A stretch of DNA of 64,000 nucleotides from Chamaelirium japonicum (Eukaryota; Streptophyta; Magnoliopsida; Liliales; Melanthiaceae): contig CANTAL010000145.1 of NCBI GenBank assembly GCA_947650365.1, forward strand, positions 32,501 to 96,500, in the 5' to 3' direction. Below, piece after piece: positions 11,790-23,616 of the stretch. The notes under the pieces were generated by a model. The model worked only from the letters and a program-made list of their open reading frames with translations, had not been told where the DNA came from and ran no database searches. The translations under genes and the position numbers were made by a program. The first letter of the stretch is position 1. Each line of letters opens with the position of its first letter.

Positions 11790-12290
11790 TCAGGTGAAGA
11801 TCGGGGAGGGGAGGGAGGGGGTTGCGGGAAGCAAAGGAGGAGTGCTGGGGATGGGGGGCTCGGGAGGCTGCGGGTGCGTCTGCAGGGTGAGGAGGGAGGT
11901 AGAGGAGGGGCACGGGAGGCAGAGAAGGGCACGGGGGTAGGGGGCAGGAGGCAAAGGAGGGTGCGAGGGATGCTGCGGGTCCGGAGGAGAGCGTGGGGGT
12001 TGCAACGGGACCAGAGGGGGGATGCTGCAGAGCCGGAGGAGGGTGCGAGGGGTGTTACGGGGCCGGAGAAGGGAGGGAAGGGGAGATTGGGGCCGGAGGA
12101 GGGGTGCTGTGTGGCCGGAGAAGTGAGGGAAGGGGAGATTGAGGCCAGAGGGGGGGGTGCTGCAGGGCCGGAGGGAGGGAAGAGGAGATTGGGGCCGGAG
12201 GGGACTGCTTGAGGAAGATTAGGGCTAGAGGGAGATCGGAGCCGGGAGGTGCAACCGTCGTCGTCGTCGTCACCGTCAGCGCACGATAGA
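11790..12290 (-). other. leader of the copia relic, strongly strand-biased
   Basis: The plus strand is almost entirely purine with many GGGG and GGAGG runs. The minus strand, which is the transcribed strand of the element, is C-rich and reads as proline/serine-rich peptides. Imperfect ~30-40-bp units built on 'ggggccggaggaggg' recur. It lies between the primer site and gag. Confidence 0.5.
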
Positions 12291-12298
12291 ACCCTAGA

Positions 12299-12310
12299 GC
12301 TTTGATACCA
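12299..12310 (-). other. primer binding site (initiator Met-tRNA)
   Basis: On the minus strand TGGTATCAAAGC directly follows the LTR end CTAACA. One base differs from the standard plant iMet site TGGTATCAGAGC. Confidence 0.8.
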
Positions 12311-12507
12311 TGTTAGGAGATGATGGCTAGGGTTTGGAGAGAATGGAATGAAACTCTATTGAGGGAGTAAAGCCCAATATATATTTACATCAATATACAA
12401 GCAATCCGACCCGACTATATATAGAACCCGACCCGATATATGTACATCAGTATACAAGCAACCCGACCTGACTGTACATAGAATCCGACCCGATATATAC
12501 ATTAACA
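12311..12507 (-). mobile_element. short copia LTR (197 bp)
   Basis: On the minus strand the segment begins TGTTAATG and ends CTAACA next to the primer site. It contains repeated 'atatacaagcaa(t/c)ccgacc' units on the plus strand (12,390-12,490). No partner LTR was found, so the element is truncated. The outer flank is GAGAA (12,508-12,512). Confidence 0.7.
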
Positions 12508-14274
12508 GAGAAATTGCAAAATAAATTGTCTTCCAAAGCCTTAAATGAATCGGTCTACAAAAAATTGTTTTAAACGTAAGTGTATATGTTCTTTTGTGCT
12601 TAATTAAAATAGAAAAGATGGCACTCCGATTAGAGAGAGGTGCAATTACTTGCTACCCTAAAAACGGACTCGCCCCTTACGTGCAAGTGTTCACAGCAAG
12701 AACACGTTCCTACGGTCCAACGCCTTTCGTCCGTTCGGATCTCCTAGCATGATCACAATAAGAGGTGTACTAGATTAATGTATGTAAAACACCAAGGATG
12801 CCGGAAAAATAATTCGGAAACACTAAAACAATAAAGGCATTTTGTTCTCTATGTTTGCACTTGATCCTCAAAGAATGGGGGATCCTCTGCCATTGGAGTT
12901 CTGTTCTTTAAATACACCTCCAATTGGTAAGGTCTTATCTTGGAATGGTAGGCTAAGCACCCATCACTGGTAACATCACTGTTTTGGCCCGAACGTCCAG
13001 AACGATCCAAAAGGCAATGGTCAAAAAGATTAAAAATAATCTATAAATTTAATATAATAGGCCTAGTCAATCCCATGTGCACGACATACTGCCGCCACTC
13101 TGCCCAACCCGGTATGGTTGGTCAACTCAACAAGGTGAGCAACCACATGTGTATATGGCCCAAGGTCCACTCTCCTCGAAGTCCACTATGGCAGAGACTA
13201 TGGGAAGATATATATGCATGATTCCCTCTCTTTCCCCAAACAATGCGGGACTTTGAGAAAAAGCAACAAGCATATGAGAAATGATTTTGAACCCTTTCCT
13301 CATTTGTTGATTTACTGCACTAACCAGACTTCCAAACACCAAATTTTTTAAAAATAATTGCAATAAAATTCTCAAAAAAATACATTAAATCAGCAAAAAT
13401 TCTAACAGGTCCACGGCACAATTCCAGCATCACTAGTCTTTAGGTTTCTTTTCGTCAAAAATTCTTCCATCCTTTTATAGTAGCAATATGTCCATTTGAG
13501 GAGGGGTTAATGAACACCTCCACCCATCTCAAAGGTCCTACAGAAACAAGCAAAGGGGCGGGGCTATATCTACCTTTTTGCCACGTTGGAAACTATATCA
13601 TCAACCCCCCAACCTTAAGTCATAACCTTAACCAGGGAAAAGGAAATCACCTTATCCAAAGATACAAACATTCTAACCTAATATAATCTATGGCAATAAA
13701 GAACATGAACAGGAGAATCGATCATCGTTATCTACAAACACTCTTCGAACATTTTTGCCTATTAAGAACATATGAAACACATTCCAAATAAGACCTATCA
13801 TCCATTGACATCATGAATTCATGAGCTTTAAGTTAAGACAGTGATTGGCTTAAAATGGTTCACAAGGGATTCCATCATAGGAACAATTATTTAAATAGTT
13901 CAAACAACATATTTATCGGCATCCAATTTGCAATGCCTAGATTTATAGTCCTATTTTTCCCGGTTTAACAAAAATGTTGACAAGAAACATATACTTAGTA
14001 GAAAGTATAGCATATAAGATCATTAGAAGCTCCTCATTAATACATAAAAAAGAAATAATATGAGCTCAAAATGAAATGTACGAATTTACATAAAAAACTG
14101 ATGTTATATTAGAGCCTTTACAATGAGTACCCAGATCACATGCGCTTGTTTATTGTCAAGAGGCATATATATTTTTTATCTTTTTCAACTGAACAAGTGT
14201 TTGGTTTCAAAACATTGATTTATAAAAGAAAACAATTTGACTTAAGAAAAAAAAACAGAATGACAAAGCTATAC
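12508..14274. other. AT-rich sequence without a recognised gene
   Basis: No coding or repeat structure could be supported. It lies downstream (in minus orientation) of the NPC1-like exons, but the next expected NPC1 exon was not found here. Confidence 0.4.
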
Positions 14275-15134
14275 CTGTTCTATTCTATAAAAAGGTGCAA
14301 GGTGGCTGTCAAAATACTGTTTTTCCACTGCAACCTTACTCCCAGGACCTACCCATAGGCCATAGCTACACAGGAGATACAGAATAAATGAAACGAGGAG
14401 ATCGAAAGTGCAAACAGAGAATAATATAAAGAGAAGATTTGTCTAGAGTTTCTTCAAGAATTACAAACATTGAATTATGACACAGACAAAAATATATGAA
14501 ATCATCATCTCAGATACAATTCAAAATGTGAATATTTACACATTCCAAAATTTTACTTCCTGGAACAGAAAGGAACCCGATATACCATGCATTGCAACAT
14601 TGCAAAAGATTAGTTGTTACATAAGAAGGTACTAGATAGATCACACATGAAAAGGTTATTTGAAAAATAGAGGTTACACCGAATACAACCTAAACCAAAA
14701 AGGTAAGATATTTTTATTAAACAATGAACATCAGCATGAGGATTCAAGGTAATAATTCTTTGGTCATAAAATCCATATTGTTTCCCAAAATGTTCTCCAT
14801 ATAAATTTTGACGGACAAGATTAAAGAAGTTCATTATTAAATACCTTTTCGGGTTGTGTCTCCACCTTGAAATGAACTAGACCTATGCACAATAGAATAG
14901 GAATAGACAGCAATAACAACGGAACAAGAATTGGATTTCTAGAAACAAATGTCTCATACTTCCTGGACAAACATGAGAAATTTGATGTATGATAAAATTT
15001 GTCCAGCCTGGAGAAAAAACAATTCACCAACGTGTAGAGTCAACAACCTGAAGAAATTTGAAATATAACCTTGAACAATAGAAGGTTGTCCACAGATATC
15101 ATACATTGAACAATACCCTTCAGCATATATTTTT
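14275..15134 (-). pseudogene. NPC1: Niemann-Pick C1 (NPC1)-like pseudogene, three exons
   Basis: Three minus-strand exons with GT-AG borders are seen at 15,048-15,134, 14,845-14,962 and 14,275-14,365. Exon 1 reads YAEGYCSMYDICG (the start of the luminal sterol-binding domain) and runs directly into VQGYISNFFR (the segment before transmembrane helix 2). About 300 residues that normally lie between are missing. Exon 2 gives KYETFVSRNPILV, a hydrophobic helix and GLVHFKVETQPEK; the split Arg codon between exons 1 and 2 is preserved. Exon 3 gives LWVGPGSKVAVEKQYFD and HLAPFYRIEQ, but its start carries a 7-bp duplication (CTATGGC/CTATGGG), which shifts the frame. NPC1 is a large endosomal/vacuolar sterol transporter. 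Later exons (the sterol-sensing domain) are absent from the window. The internal deletion plus the frameshift indicates a pseudogene or gene fragment. Confidence 0.8.
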
Positions 15135-15688
15135 CTGGGAATAACAAAATGACAAAGTTAAGAATGAAAAGAAGGAAGTCATATATCCTGAAAGAATACA
15201 ACAGATAGCCAACCCATCAAGAATCTTATTAAGGGTGAATTAGACTTTTTCCTCAGATGCATAGCATTGGCGGTTCTTTTGCTGATTTAATAAAGAAGCT
15301 TCTAGTGAGATGCCAGGCAATGCAATATTTGCCACATCGAACCAATAAAAGAACGTAACAGGGTCAGTGTATGTATAATGAGTGTGTTTAGGTGTAATGC
15401 TTATTGAAAGTTGTCCTAGAATGCACTGTTAGTGCGTGTACATCTATGGGTATGGTGACCAATGGCGAAGAATACCAGATAGCAATGTAAAAGAGAATAC
15501 ATCTGACTAAATATACATATAGTGAGTGTACATCTTAGTGCCTTACATGAGGACACTATAAATATTGGCCCATTGGGCCCTAATGAGAGGACGATTCATT
15601 CTCTCCCAAAACCCTAGCTTCCATCTCTCCCTCTCTCTCTCTCTCTCTCCTAGTATTATTTGTGACACTCTAGATCACCTCAATCATC
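15135..15688. promoter_or_regulatory. possible promoter/leader of the LPD-like gene fragment
   Basis: A TATA-like TATAAATA lies at 15,557-15,564, followed by a CT-rich leader with a (CT)n run (15,630-15,652) and the motif 'aaaccctagcttcc' often seen in plant 5' UTRs. It precedes the plastid-enzyme-like sequence at 15,689. An LTR origin cannot be excluded. Confidence 0.35.
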
Positions 15689-15852
15689 ACACTGAGGCTT
15701 TCGGCCCTTCGGTTTTGGAGCCTCCGACGTAAGACGTTGTGGCTCCGCTCAATAAAATCGCTAGACTACAGTTGGATCCGACTGTCTCCCACACGGAAGG
15801 CTCTCCATAATGACGATGGTCACCATCTCGAACAATGGCAGCCCAGCGAAGG
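15689..15852 (+). pseudogene. fragment of a plastid lipoamide-dehydrogenase-like gene (part 1)
   Basis: One frame reads TLRLSALRFWSLRRK, similar to the basic LRFxxLRR part of plastid dihydrolipoyl dehydrogenase transit peptides. A shifted frame continues as TISNNGSPAK. Removing the retrotransposon at 15,853-28,644 and one GAAGG target copy joins this to GFDYDLIIIG at 28,645. That recreates the start of the FAD-binding fold as in plastid LPD (E3 of the plastid pyruvate dehydrogenase complex). No start codon is in frame with the transit-like part, and the two parts are in different frames, so it is a fossil. The family call rests on short motifs only. Confidence 0.45.
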
Positions 15853-17235
15853 TGATGCAGCATGATCAGCATCATCAGATCATCGCCGCATCTTCATATC
15901 ATCGCCAGATATCTTATTTACTGTCGTTTTTATTTTTATGCTTGGATGACATTAGCCATATGGACTTGTCAGCAGTCTGTTTCAGTTTTTGGCCATTTTT
16001 CCATGTTTTTGGTCTTATTTCAGCACTTAGGTTTATTTATGTTCTTGCCCAATTCATGGGGGATGTCCATGATCTCATCCGAGGGCTTTTCAGATTGAAT
16101 CCGGGTCTTCTCGGGTGAGTTTCTGTATTATATTAATAAAATTATGGGTGCGTGTGTTTGCGGGGTACCGACGGACGAGATTATATCTCGAAACCGACGG
16201 TTAGATGACAAAATAACTCAAATTAGATGACGTGGCACATATGGGCTTCAATTAGGGCTTAAGTGGGCTTATCTTAAGCCCAATAGGGCTTCAATTGAGA
16301 TCACCGCCCCCCCCTTCTCTTTTCCCGTGAAACCGACCGACCGACCCCCTACCCGCGCGGATCCCGAGGCCACCCCGACCACCTCCCGTTCTCTCTCTTC
16401 TTTCTCTCTTCTTTTCCTTGTTTTCCTCACTTTTCCTTGCCTTTCTTAGCCCTTGCATCACCACCATCCAAACCCTATTATCCTTTGATCTTGGCCATCA
16501 AAACAAAAACCCTAGCTCTACAAAAAGATGAACGAAAAAGAAGAATTGAGTTCTGATCATTGCTGAAATTTGGTGCCTCTTCGTGAGTGCTTCCGGGCGA
16601 GACTCGTGTCCCCGACCCTCGCCGCTTCCACGACTTCGCCTCGTGAAGGCCTCGGTGTTGATTTTCCGAAGGTTCCGGCTTCTCCCGACGTCCGGCCTTG
16701 CTCCGTGTGCGGGATCATCGGCGCATCCTCGCAATCGACCCACGGCGGGAAACCCCAGGCAGTATCTTTTCTTTTGTTTATTTTCCCCTCGCATCCGCAA
16801 CGTTTCCATTTGTTTCATTGCCTCCACTCCGCATCGCAGCCATCATCATCCTTTTTTTCATCGCTAGTTGAAGCCCTAAAATATGCCTAATCATCTGATT
16901 TGTTATCTTTAGTCTGTCGGTCACCTTTGCAAGCATCCGTAGCCTTTTTTCTTTTATAAAATCTGATGCAAATCTGCCTTTAACTTTCAATATTTACTGC
17001 TGCGATTTAATCTTTTATATGCTGAATTCTATTGTTGTGATAACATTACACCTTATTGTTAGATCTGAAATCTGCTTTATGTTGAATATATAGCCTTTAA
17101 TTCTGCGTGAGATAATTCCTGCTTGCTGTCTTTTTGAGTTATACAACGCTATATTGAGCACTAAACCTTAGCTATTGACCAAAGAGAACCCTAAACGATT
17201 TAGGATTGTAGTGTGCCTTATTGGTGCCTGCATCA
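15853..17235 (+). repeat. element A 5' LTR (1,383 bp)
   Basis: It starts TGATGCAGCATG and ends GCATCA. Positions 15,853-16,001 match 22,437-22,585, and 16,062-17,235 match 27,474-28,644 with modest divergence. About 60 bp (16,002-16,061) have no counterpart in the 3' LTR. Confidence 0.9.
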
Positions 17236-17238
17236 AGT

Positions 17239-17250
17239 TGGTATCAGAGC
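17239..17250 (+). other. element A primer binding site (initiator Met-tRNA)
   Basis: Exact TGGTATCAGAGC three bases after the LTR end. The same AAGT/TGGTATC context occurs in element B and in the relic at 1,479-1,490. Confidence 0.9.
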
Positions 17251-17422
17251 TCGAAAGAACCTGTTCGGGTTTCTTTTGAGTGCTGAAATTCAGCAAACCC
17301 TAATCTTTTCTTTGCTGATTTTGCATAGGGCATAATCTTGCGTGCTTGAATTTGCATCTAGTGTTAGGTTTACATCTAGCGTTAGGATTGCATCGTGTGA
17401 ACATCTGCATATCTCATAACCC

Positions 17423-18717
17423 ATGGCTGATCGTACCCATCTGCACCGGGATGCCCAGAATCGAGGCCGTTTTCCTCGCGGACCACAACCTCGTGGTGCG
17501 TGGCAAGAGGCAACCCAAAATACGTTGGATCGACATGCAACCTTGTTGCAAGAGATCACCGATAGGCTGGGATTACTGTTACAAGATAGAGGCGTCGACC
17601 CTAATACCCGACCGGTCGAAGAGGACCTGGAAGGGGCAGAGGCCAATCCATGTGCTGAGGGTCATAGGGTCGAAGGGCAAGAACGGGACCAGAGCGTAAA
17701 TCAAAATCCGATTCCAAACCCACCTCGGAACCAGAACCAAGCCCTACCTCAGAATCACAACCGATACCAGCCGCACGAGCGAAATCGAGCTGACTATCTC
17801 GAGTCGCCCCCTGAGTCTGAAGCTGAGTTGGACGAGTCCGACGTGGACTTTGAACGAGAGTACGTTCAGTTCGGTCGTCCCAGAAACCCTAGAGAGCAGC
17901 ATACGCGTGATCAGCACGGCATAGAGGAGCGTCTTGTGCGAGCCCTTGAGAGATCCCAAGGATACGAAGTCCGAGTTGACATCGATGACTTTAGAGGAAG
18001 CCATGGTGCTGACGCATTCCTTGACTGGATAGATAGCGTCGAGCACTTCTTTGATTGGAGAGATCTCCCCGACGATCGAAAAGTCAAACTCGTGGCAACG
18101 AAACTGAAAGGAGCCGCTTTAGTTTGGTGGCGAGAGTTGCAAACAAGTCGCCTTAGGAAAGGGAAACCAAAGGTCGCAACGTGGGCCAAGATGCGTGATA
18201 AGATGCGACTGAAGTACCTTCCTCCTGACTACCGTACCTCTCTGTACCAGAGGTTGCTTAGCCTAAAACAAGGCAATCGAAGCGTACAGGAGTACACTGA
18301 AGAGTTTGACATCCTGACCACTCGTAATGTCATCCCGAAAGACGATGAACAGAAAGCTGCACGCTACGTCTCGGGGTTGCGCTACCAAATTCAGGATGCG
18401 CTAGCAATGCAGACCATCCTCACTGTGACGGAAGCATATAGGCAAGCTCTCAAGGCTGAGAAGATTCAACAACGGGCCTTTAGGAGAGAAGTTGCCCCTC
18501 GAGTACCCCCAGGTGCCCCTCAGCAGGAAGAGGAGTACCTCCTACTAGAGTCACCCCACCTGTTCCCACTCCGACTACCATTCCATCAAGAACCAATCAA
18601 CCCCCTGGTCGGGTTGAACCATCAAGTCGTGAGCGAGGTACGACAGGAAGTCGACCACCCGGAGCGACTTACAAATGCTTCGAGTGCGGAGAAGTAGGAC
18701 ACCTCATCGCCCAATGC
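17423..18717 (+). pseudogene. element A Gag
   Basis: The frame opens at 17,423 (MADRTHLHRDAQN...), with an acidic, Arg/Gln-rich N-terminus. The Retrotrans_gag core spans about residues 190-350: DAFLDWIDSVEHFFDW, LVWWRELQ, then ...RSVQEYTEEFDILTTRN. The core folds into the capsid that packages element RNA. The zinc knuckle CFECGEVGHLIAQC (18,676-18,717) is in another frame, so a frameshift occurred between about 18,500 and 18,670 and the original frame ends at 18,697. Its core is homologous to the Gag of element B. Confidence 0.85.
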
Positions 18718-21700
18718 CCAAAAAGGAGACCTCAGACCTATCTGACCGAAAGTGGAGAGCCAACTAAGGAAACCCTGAACAACATGGCTGAAGAAGGGCA
18801 TGATGATGATCCTAGAGATATCGAATATCAGGAGGATGATGAGACACATGACGTCATCGCTGAAGCTGACGAGGCAACGCATGCACTAGTCATGCACCGT
18901 GTTTTATCGACACCCAAAGCTTCTGAACCAGATCGATGACTTAGAATGAACATCTTCCACACCACTTGTACCTCAAAGGGGAGGCATTGCGTTCTCATCA
19001 TAGACAGTGGTAGTACCGAGAACTTGGTCGCCCAGATCATGGTTGACAAGTTAGGACTCAAGACAGAGAAGCTGGTCAAGCCATACAACTTGTCTTGGTT
19101 TAAGAAAGGATCAGATGTCGCTATCAAAGAGTGATGCCTAGTCGAATACACCATTGGCAAGATGTATAAGGAAGTTGTGTGGTGTGACGTGGCGCCCTTG
19201 GGCATTTGTCACATTCTGTTGGGCCGCCCATGGCAGTACGACAGAAAGACAACACATGATGGGGAGAAGAACACCTATTCCTTCTGTAAGGATGACTACA
19301 ATATCACCTTAGTGCCTCAGAGGGAGCCCCTGAAACCAATTTCTAGTGAGCCGACACCCCCACCCATCACCCCAAAATTGCCAAAAGAAAAACCGAAAGC
19401 CCTACCAACATTGCTGACACAAGCTTGCTTCGAGGACGAGCTTAGAGAATCTCGCTCCATCTTTTTCCTCGTAGCAAAAGGAGCCATAGAGGGTCCTAGT
19501 ATTCCTCATGAGGTTCGAGTCCTACTTGAAGACTTCAATGATCTCATCCCAGAGGAACTACCTAAAGGACTTCCACCTCTTCGGGATATTCAACATTGTG
19601 TTGACCTAGTCCCAGGAGCGACGCCACCTCACCTTCCTCACTACCGAATGAGCCCGTCTGAATATGAGGAGATGCGTCGACAGGTTACCGAGTTACTGCA
19701 AAAGGGACTAATCCAAGAGAGCATGAGTCCATGCGTAGTACCGGCACTCCTAACTCCCAAGAAGGATGGGACGTGGAGAATGTGCATAGATTGTCATGCC
19801 ATCAATCGAATAACTGTCAAGTATAGATTTCCGATTCCTCGATTGGATGATATGCTTGATATGCTATATGGCGCGAAAATCTTTTCAAAGATTGATCTTC
19901 GTAGCGGTTATCATCAGATCCGCGTACGACCCGGTGACGAATAGAAGACTGCATTTAAAACCCGGGAAGGACTGTATGAATGGCTAGTAATGCCATTTGG
20001 TCTATCGAATGCACCAAGTACCTTTATGAGGTTTATGAATCAGGTGCTCAGACCATTCATAGGAAAGTTCGTTGTCGTATACTTTGATGACATTCTTATC
20101 TATAGTACGACACCTGAACAGCATGTCGAGCACTTGCGAGAGGTTCTGAAAACGCTAAGGAAAGATAAGCTGTACATCCATCTGAAGAAGTGCACCTTTC
20201 TGACAGACAGTTTGACCTTTCTATGCTACATTGTGTGCTCCGAAGGAATACGGGTCGATCTAGAGAAGGTCGAAGCCATCAAATCATGGCCCGTTCCCCA
20301 GAACGTTAGTGATGTGCGACAGTTCCATGGTCTGGCGTCCTTTTATCGCAGATTCATTAGGAACTTCAGTTCCGTCATTGCACCTCTCACGAACTGTATG
20401 AAGAAGGGTGGTTTCCTTTGGACCCCCGAAGTTGAAGCGAGTTTCGATCTCATCAAGACCAAGATGATGAGTGCTCCAGTTTTGGCACTCCCGAACTTTG
20501 AAAAGGTCTTTGAGATTGACTGTGATGCCTCTCACGTCGGGATAGGAGCAGTCCTTAGTCAAGAGGGGCATCCCGTCGCATTCTTCAGCGAGAAGTTGAA
20601 CGCCGCGCGTTTGAATTACTCGACATACGACATTGAGTTTTACGCGGTTGTTCAAGCCCTCAAGCATTGGAGGCATTACTTGATCCAGTGAGAATTTGTG
20701 CTCAATTCTGACCATGAAGCGCTTCGCTATCTGAAGTCTCAGCGTAGCTTGAACCAACGTCATGCTAAGTGGTCAAATTTCTTGCAAGAGTACACGTTCA
20801 ACCTCAGATATAAGGCTGGAGTCCTGAATAGAGCTGCTGACGCTTTGAGTCGATGAGGCCTGATGCTAGTCACTTTACAGCCCGTCGTTGTTTCTTTTGA
20901 TGCTCTGAAATCAATGTACGCAACTGATCCGTACTTTGGTCCCATCTGGGGATCCTGTCAGGAAACGGGCACTGATCCCACGGCATCCTATATTATCCAA
21001 GAGGGATTCTTGTTCCGTGGAACCCGCCTGTGCATCCCTGAGTGTTCCCTTCGTGAGAGTCTTGTTTAGAACACCCATAAAGGGACCGTCTCTGAGGAAG
21101 GTCCAAATGAATCTTTTCGAGATACGTTAATCCACGACTTGCACGGAAGTAATTTGGGAGGTCATTTTGGCCAAACCAAAACAATTGAGTCAGTGGAGCG
21201 ACGCTACTTTTGGCCTCACTTAAGGAAAGATGTCGTCAAGTTTGTACAACGATGTCGAACCTGTCAAATGTTCAAGGGCAGAAAGCAGAACACAGGTTTG
21301 TACATTCCTCTACCGATCCCTGCTCGTCCTTGGGAGGATATCACCATGGATTTCATTATAGGTCTACCCCGAACACTTCGGCGCGTCGATTCAATCTTTG
21401 TGGTTGTAAACCGATTTTCTAAAATGGCACATTTCATACCATGTAGGAAAACTTCTGATGCATCTCATGTAGCTGAGTTATTCTTTATGGAAGTTGTTCG
21501 TCTGCATGGCATTCCAAGGTCATTCACATCTGATAGGGACACTAGATTCTTGAGCCACTTTTGGCGTACTCTTTGGTCAAAGCTAGGAACTAAACTTCAA
21601 TACAGTAGCGTGTATCACCCTCAAACTGATGGACAAACGGAAGTTGTCAACCGTAGCCTAGGGGATATGCTTCGATGTCTAGCTGGTGAAAAACCGAAAC

Positions 21701-22425
21701 AGTGGGATGTAGTTTTACCACAAGCTGAATTCGCATATAATAGTTCAATTAATCGCTCAGTAGGTAAAACCCCTTTTGAAATCGTCTATGGCCATGTTAT
21801 TCCCCATTTCTTGGATAGAACTGCCCTACCGCCTACAGGTCCTGCGAGTGCTGATGCTGATGAATTCCTTGAACACATCAAGACTGTACAGCGGGAGTCG
21901 CTTGAGAAACTAAGGGAAAGCAATGCCAGGTATAAGGCAAGCGCAGATTTACACAGGCGCGAGAGCACTTTCCAGCCAGGAGACTGGGTCCTCGTCTACT
22001 TTCGCAGAGAGCGGTTTTCCACAGGTTCTTATGGGAAGCTGAGTCAGAGGAAGTTTGGGCCCTTCTGCGTTCTCCGAAAGTTGGGACCCAATGCTTACCT
22101 GCTGGATTTACCAGATGATATGTCGACATCGCCGATCTTCAACATCTCTGAGTTGTTCCCTTTTTACGGAGACCGGCCGGATACGCCTTCAGCGCCACAG
22201 ATTCCTTTTTCAGATGCACAGCGAGACGAGACATAGCAGATACAGGAGATCGTTGATGTCAGAGAGCTTGCTACCCACCGCGGTGTCTTCCGACGGTTCC
22301 TTGTTCGGTGGGTAGGCAGGCCACTTTCAGACTGTACCTGGGTGGAGGAGCGATAGTTGCGAGCACAGCGGCCCGACCTCGTACAGCAGCTGGATGTCCA
22401 CTCGACGGAGTCGAGTTCTGTCTAG
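18718..22425 (+). pseudogene. element A Pol: protease, RT, RNase H, integrase, chromodomain-like tail
   Basis: One continuous frame runs from the Gag knuckle to the stop at 22,423-22,425. It is interrupted by in-frame stops at 18,937, 19,132, 19,942, 20,689, 20,854, 21,067, 22,234 and 22,354 but by no frameshift. Domains in order: aspartic protease (IIDSGSTENL, ~18,990); RT with [16 protein letters not shown] and the catalytic [11 protein letters not shown]; RNase H ([15 protein letters not shown]); the integrase zinc-binding region (~21,140-21,290) and D,D35E core ([30 protein letters not shown]); and a C-terminal chromodomain-like segment (RRFLVRWVGRP...WVEE). Most stops can be explained by C-to-T changes (CGA to TGA, CAG to TAG) or by a change at a TGG codon. 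The element is inactive. Confidence 0.9.
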
Positions 22426-22436
22426 TCCGGGGGAGT
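22426..22436 (+). other. element A polypurine tract
   Basis: TCCGGGGGAGT directly precedes the 3' LTR at 22,437. The equivalent tract of element B on the minus strand (GTCTGGGGGACT) is nearly the same. Confidence 0.75.
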
Positions 22437-22585
22437 TGATGCAGCATGATCAGCATCATCAGATCATCGCCGCATCTTCATATCATCGCCAGAGATCTTA
22501 TTTACTGTCATTTTTATTTTTATGCTTGGATGACATTAGCCGTATGGACTTGTCAGCAGTCTGTTTCAGTTTTTGGCCATTTTTC
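22437..22585 (+). repeat. element A 3' LTR, left piece
   Basis: Matches 15,853-16,001 with a few substitutions, then stops abruptly at the truncated edge of element B. Confidence 0.9.
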
Positions 22586-23616
22586 GAGACTTAATTTCAG
22601 ATTATTGTAACTGAATTCCAGCAATAATGAATAACACAGTCTCAAATAATAAGCCAAAGTTTCATAGAACAATCAAAGATCTAATGGTAAACCCTAATGG
22701 ATGAGATTCTCGGGAAAACAAAATATTAGGAATCCTAAGATGAAATCAGCAATAAGGCCGGTTACGAGAAGGGAAAATATCACATGAAAAGATCAGAGGA
22801 TAATCCAAACCGTGCTTTGGTCAATGCCGGCGGCTATCCGATGCTCCGTTGTTGCAGATGAAAGGCGCGGAAGGGGAGGCGTGGTCCAGAAGACGGGGTG
22901 AAGAAGCCGAGACGATGGATCTTTGAAGACGAAGAAACTCCACGTCGATCTTCCGTGAAGCCGTAGACGAATAACGAGGCGACGGGGTAGAAGCATGCGA
23001 AGGAAGAAAAGGATCAGAAGCAAGGAAGATTTGTCAGAAGAGATACAACGAGCAAGCGCACACGCTTCTCCGTTTAGGGTTTCAATTTCATATTCTTCTC
23101 CCCTTTAAATTAGGGTTTTTAAAACTTATAGGAGATGAAAGCACCAAGGCACAAAAGGAAAGAAAGAGAGAGAGGGCCGGTCGGGTAGAGAGAGAGAGAG
23201 GGACGCGCGGGTGAGAGGGGCGCGGGCATTCGCGGGAGAGAGAGAGAGGGCCGGTCGGGTGGGAGGATGGGCTAGGGTTTTGGGTTTTTGGTTTCCCTTG
23301 AAATCTCATCCATTGAGATTTAATCTCACTTAAGATCCTACGGCTAAGACTCTAACATAGAAACGAGTCAGTTCGGCATCTGTGGCTCGAACCGGATACA
23401 AACATGGCTCGCACCTACCCAAACCAGAAATAAAAACAGAAATAACTAAAGATCCGTTAGTCGGATCGAAATAAAATAAAAACCAAAGTTGTAGGGCTTC
23501 GATTAAGCTTTCCACTGATGCAGACGGATTGACGATCGGCTTCCTGGATCTCCGGCGCGGACGAAAATACGCCATCAGCTGTAGCAAATCTGCACGTAGT
23601 AGGCTCGTCTGCATCA
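22586..23616 (-). repeat. element B 3' LTR (truncated)
   Basis: Matches 26,471-27,473, and carries about 26 bp of extra sequence near 23,380-23,405 that the other copy lacks. It ends GCATCA and is followed by the element's polypurine tract (23,618-23,630 on the plus strand). Confidence 0.85.

Noticed and set aside
11493-12212. 239-residue plus-strand Arg/Gly-rich frame
   Set aside because: It is the antisense of the copia gag and its purine-biased leader.
16498-16890. Overlapping ~100-residue frames, repeated at 27,909-28,299
   Set aside because: They sit in both LTR copies of element A and show no known domain.
17239-17250. tRNA gene suggested by the TGGTATCAGAGC sequence
   Set aside because: It is the retrotransposon primer site complementary to the 3' end of initiator Met-tRNA; no cloverleaf surrounds it.
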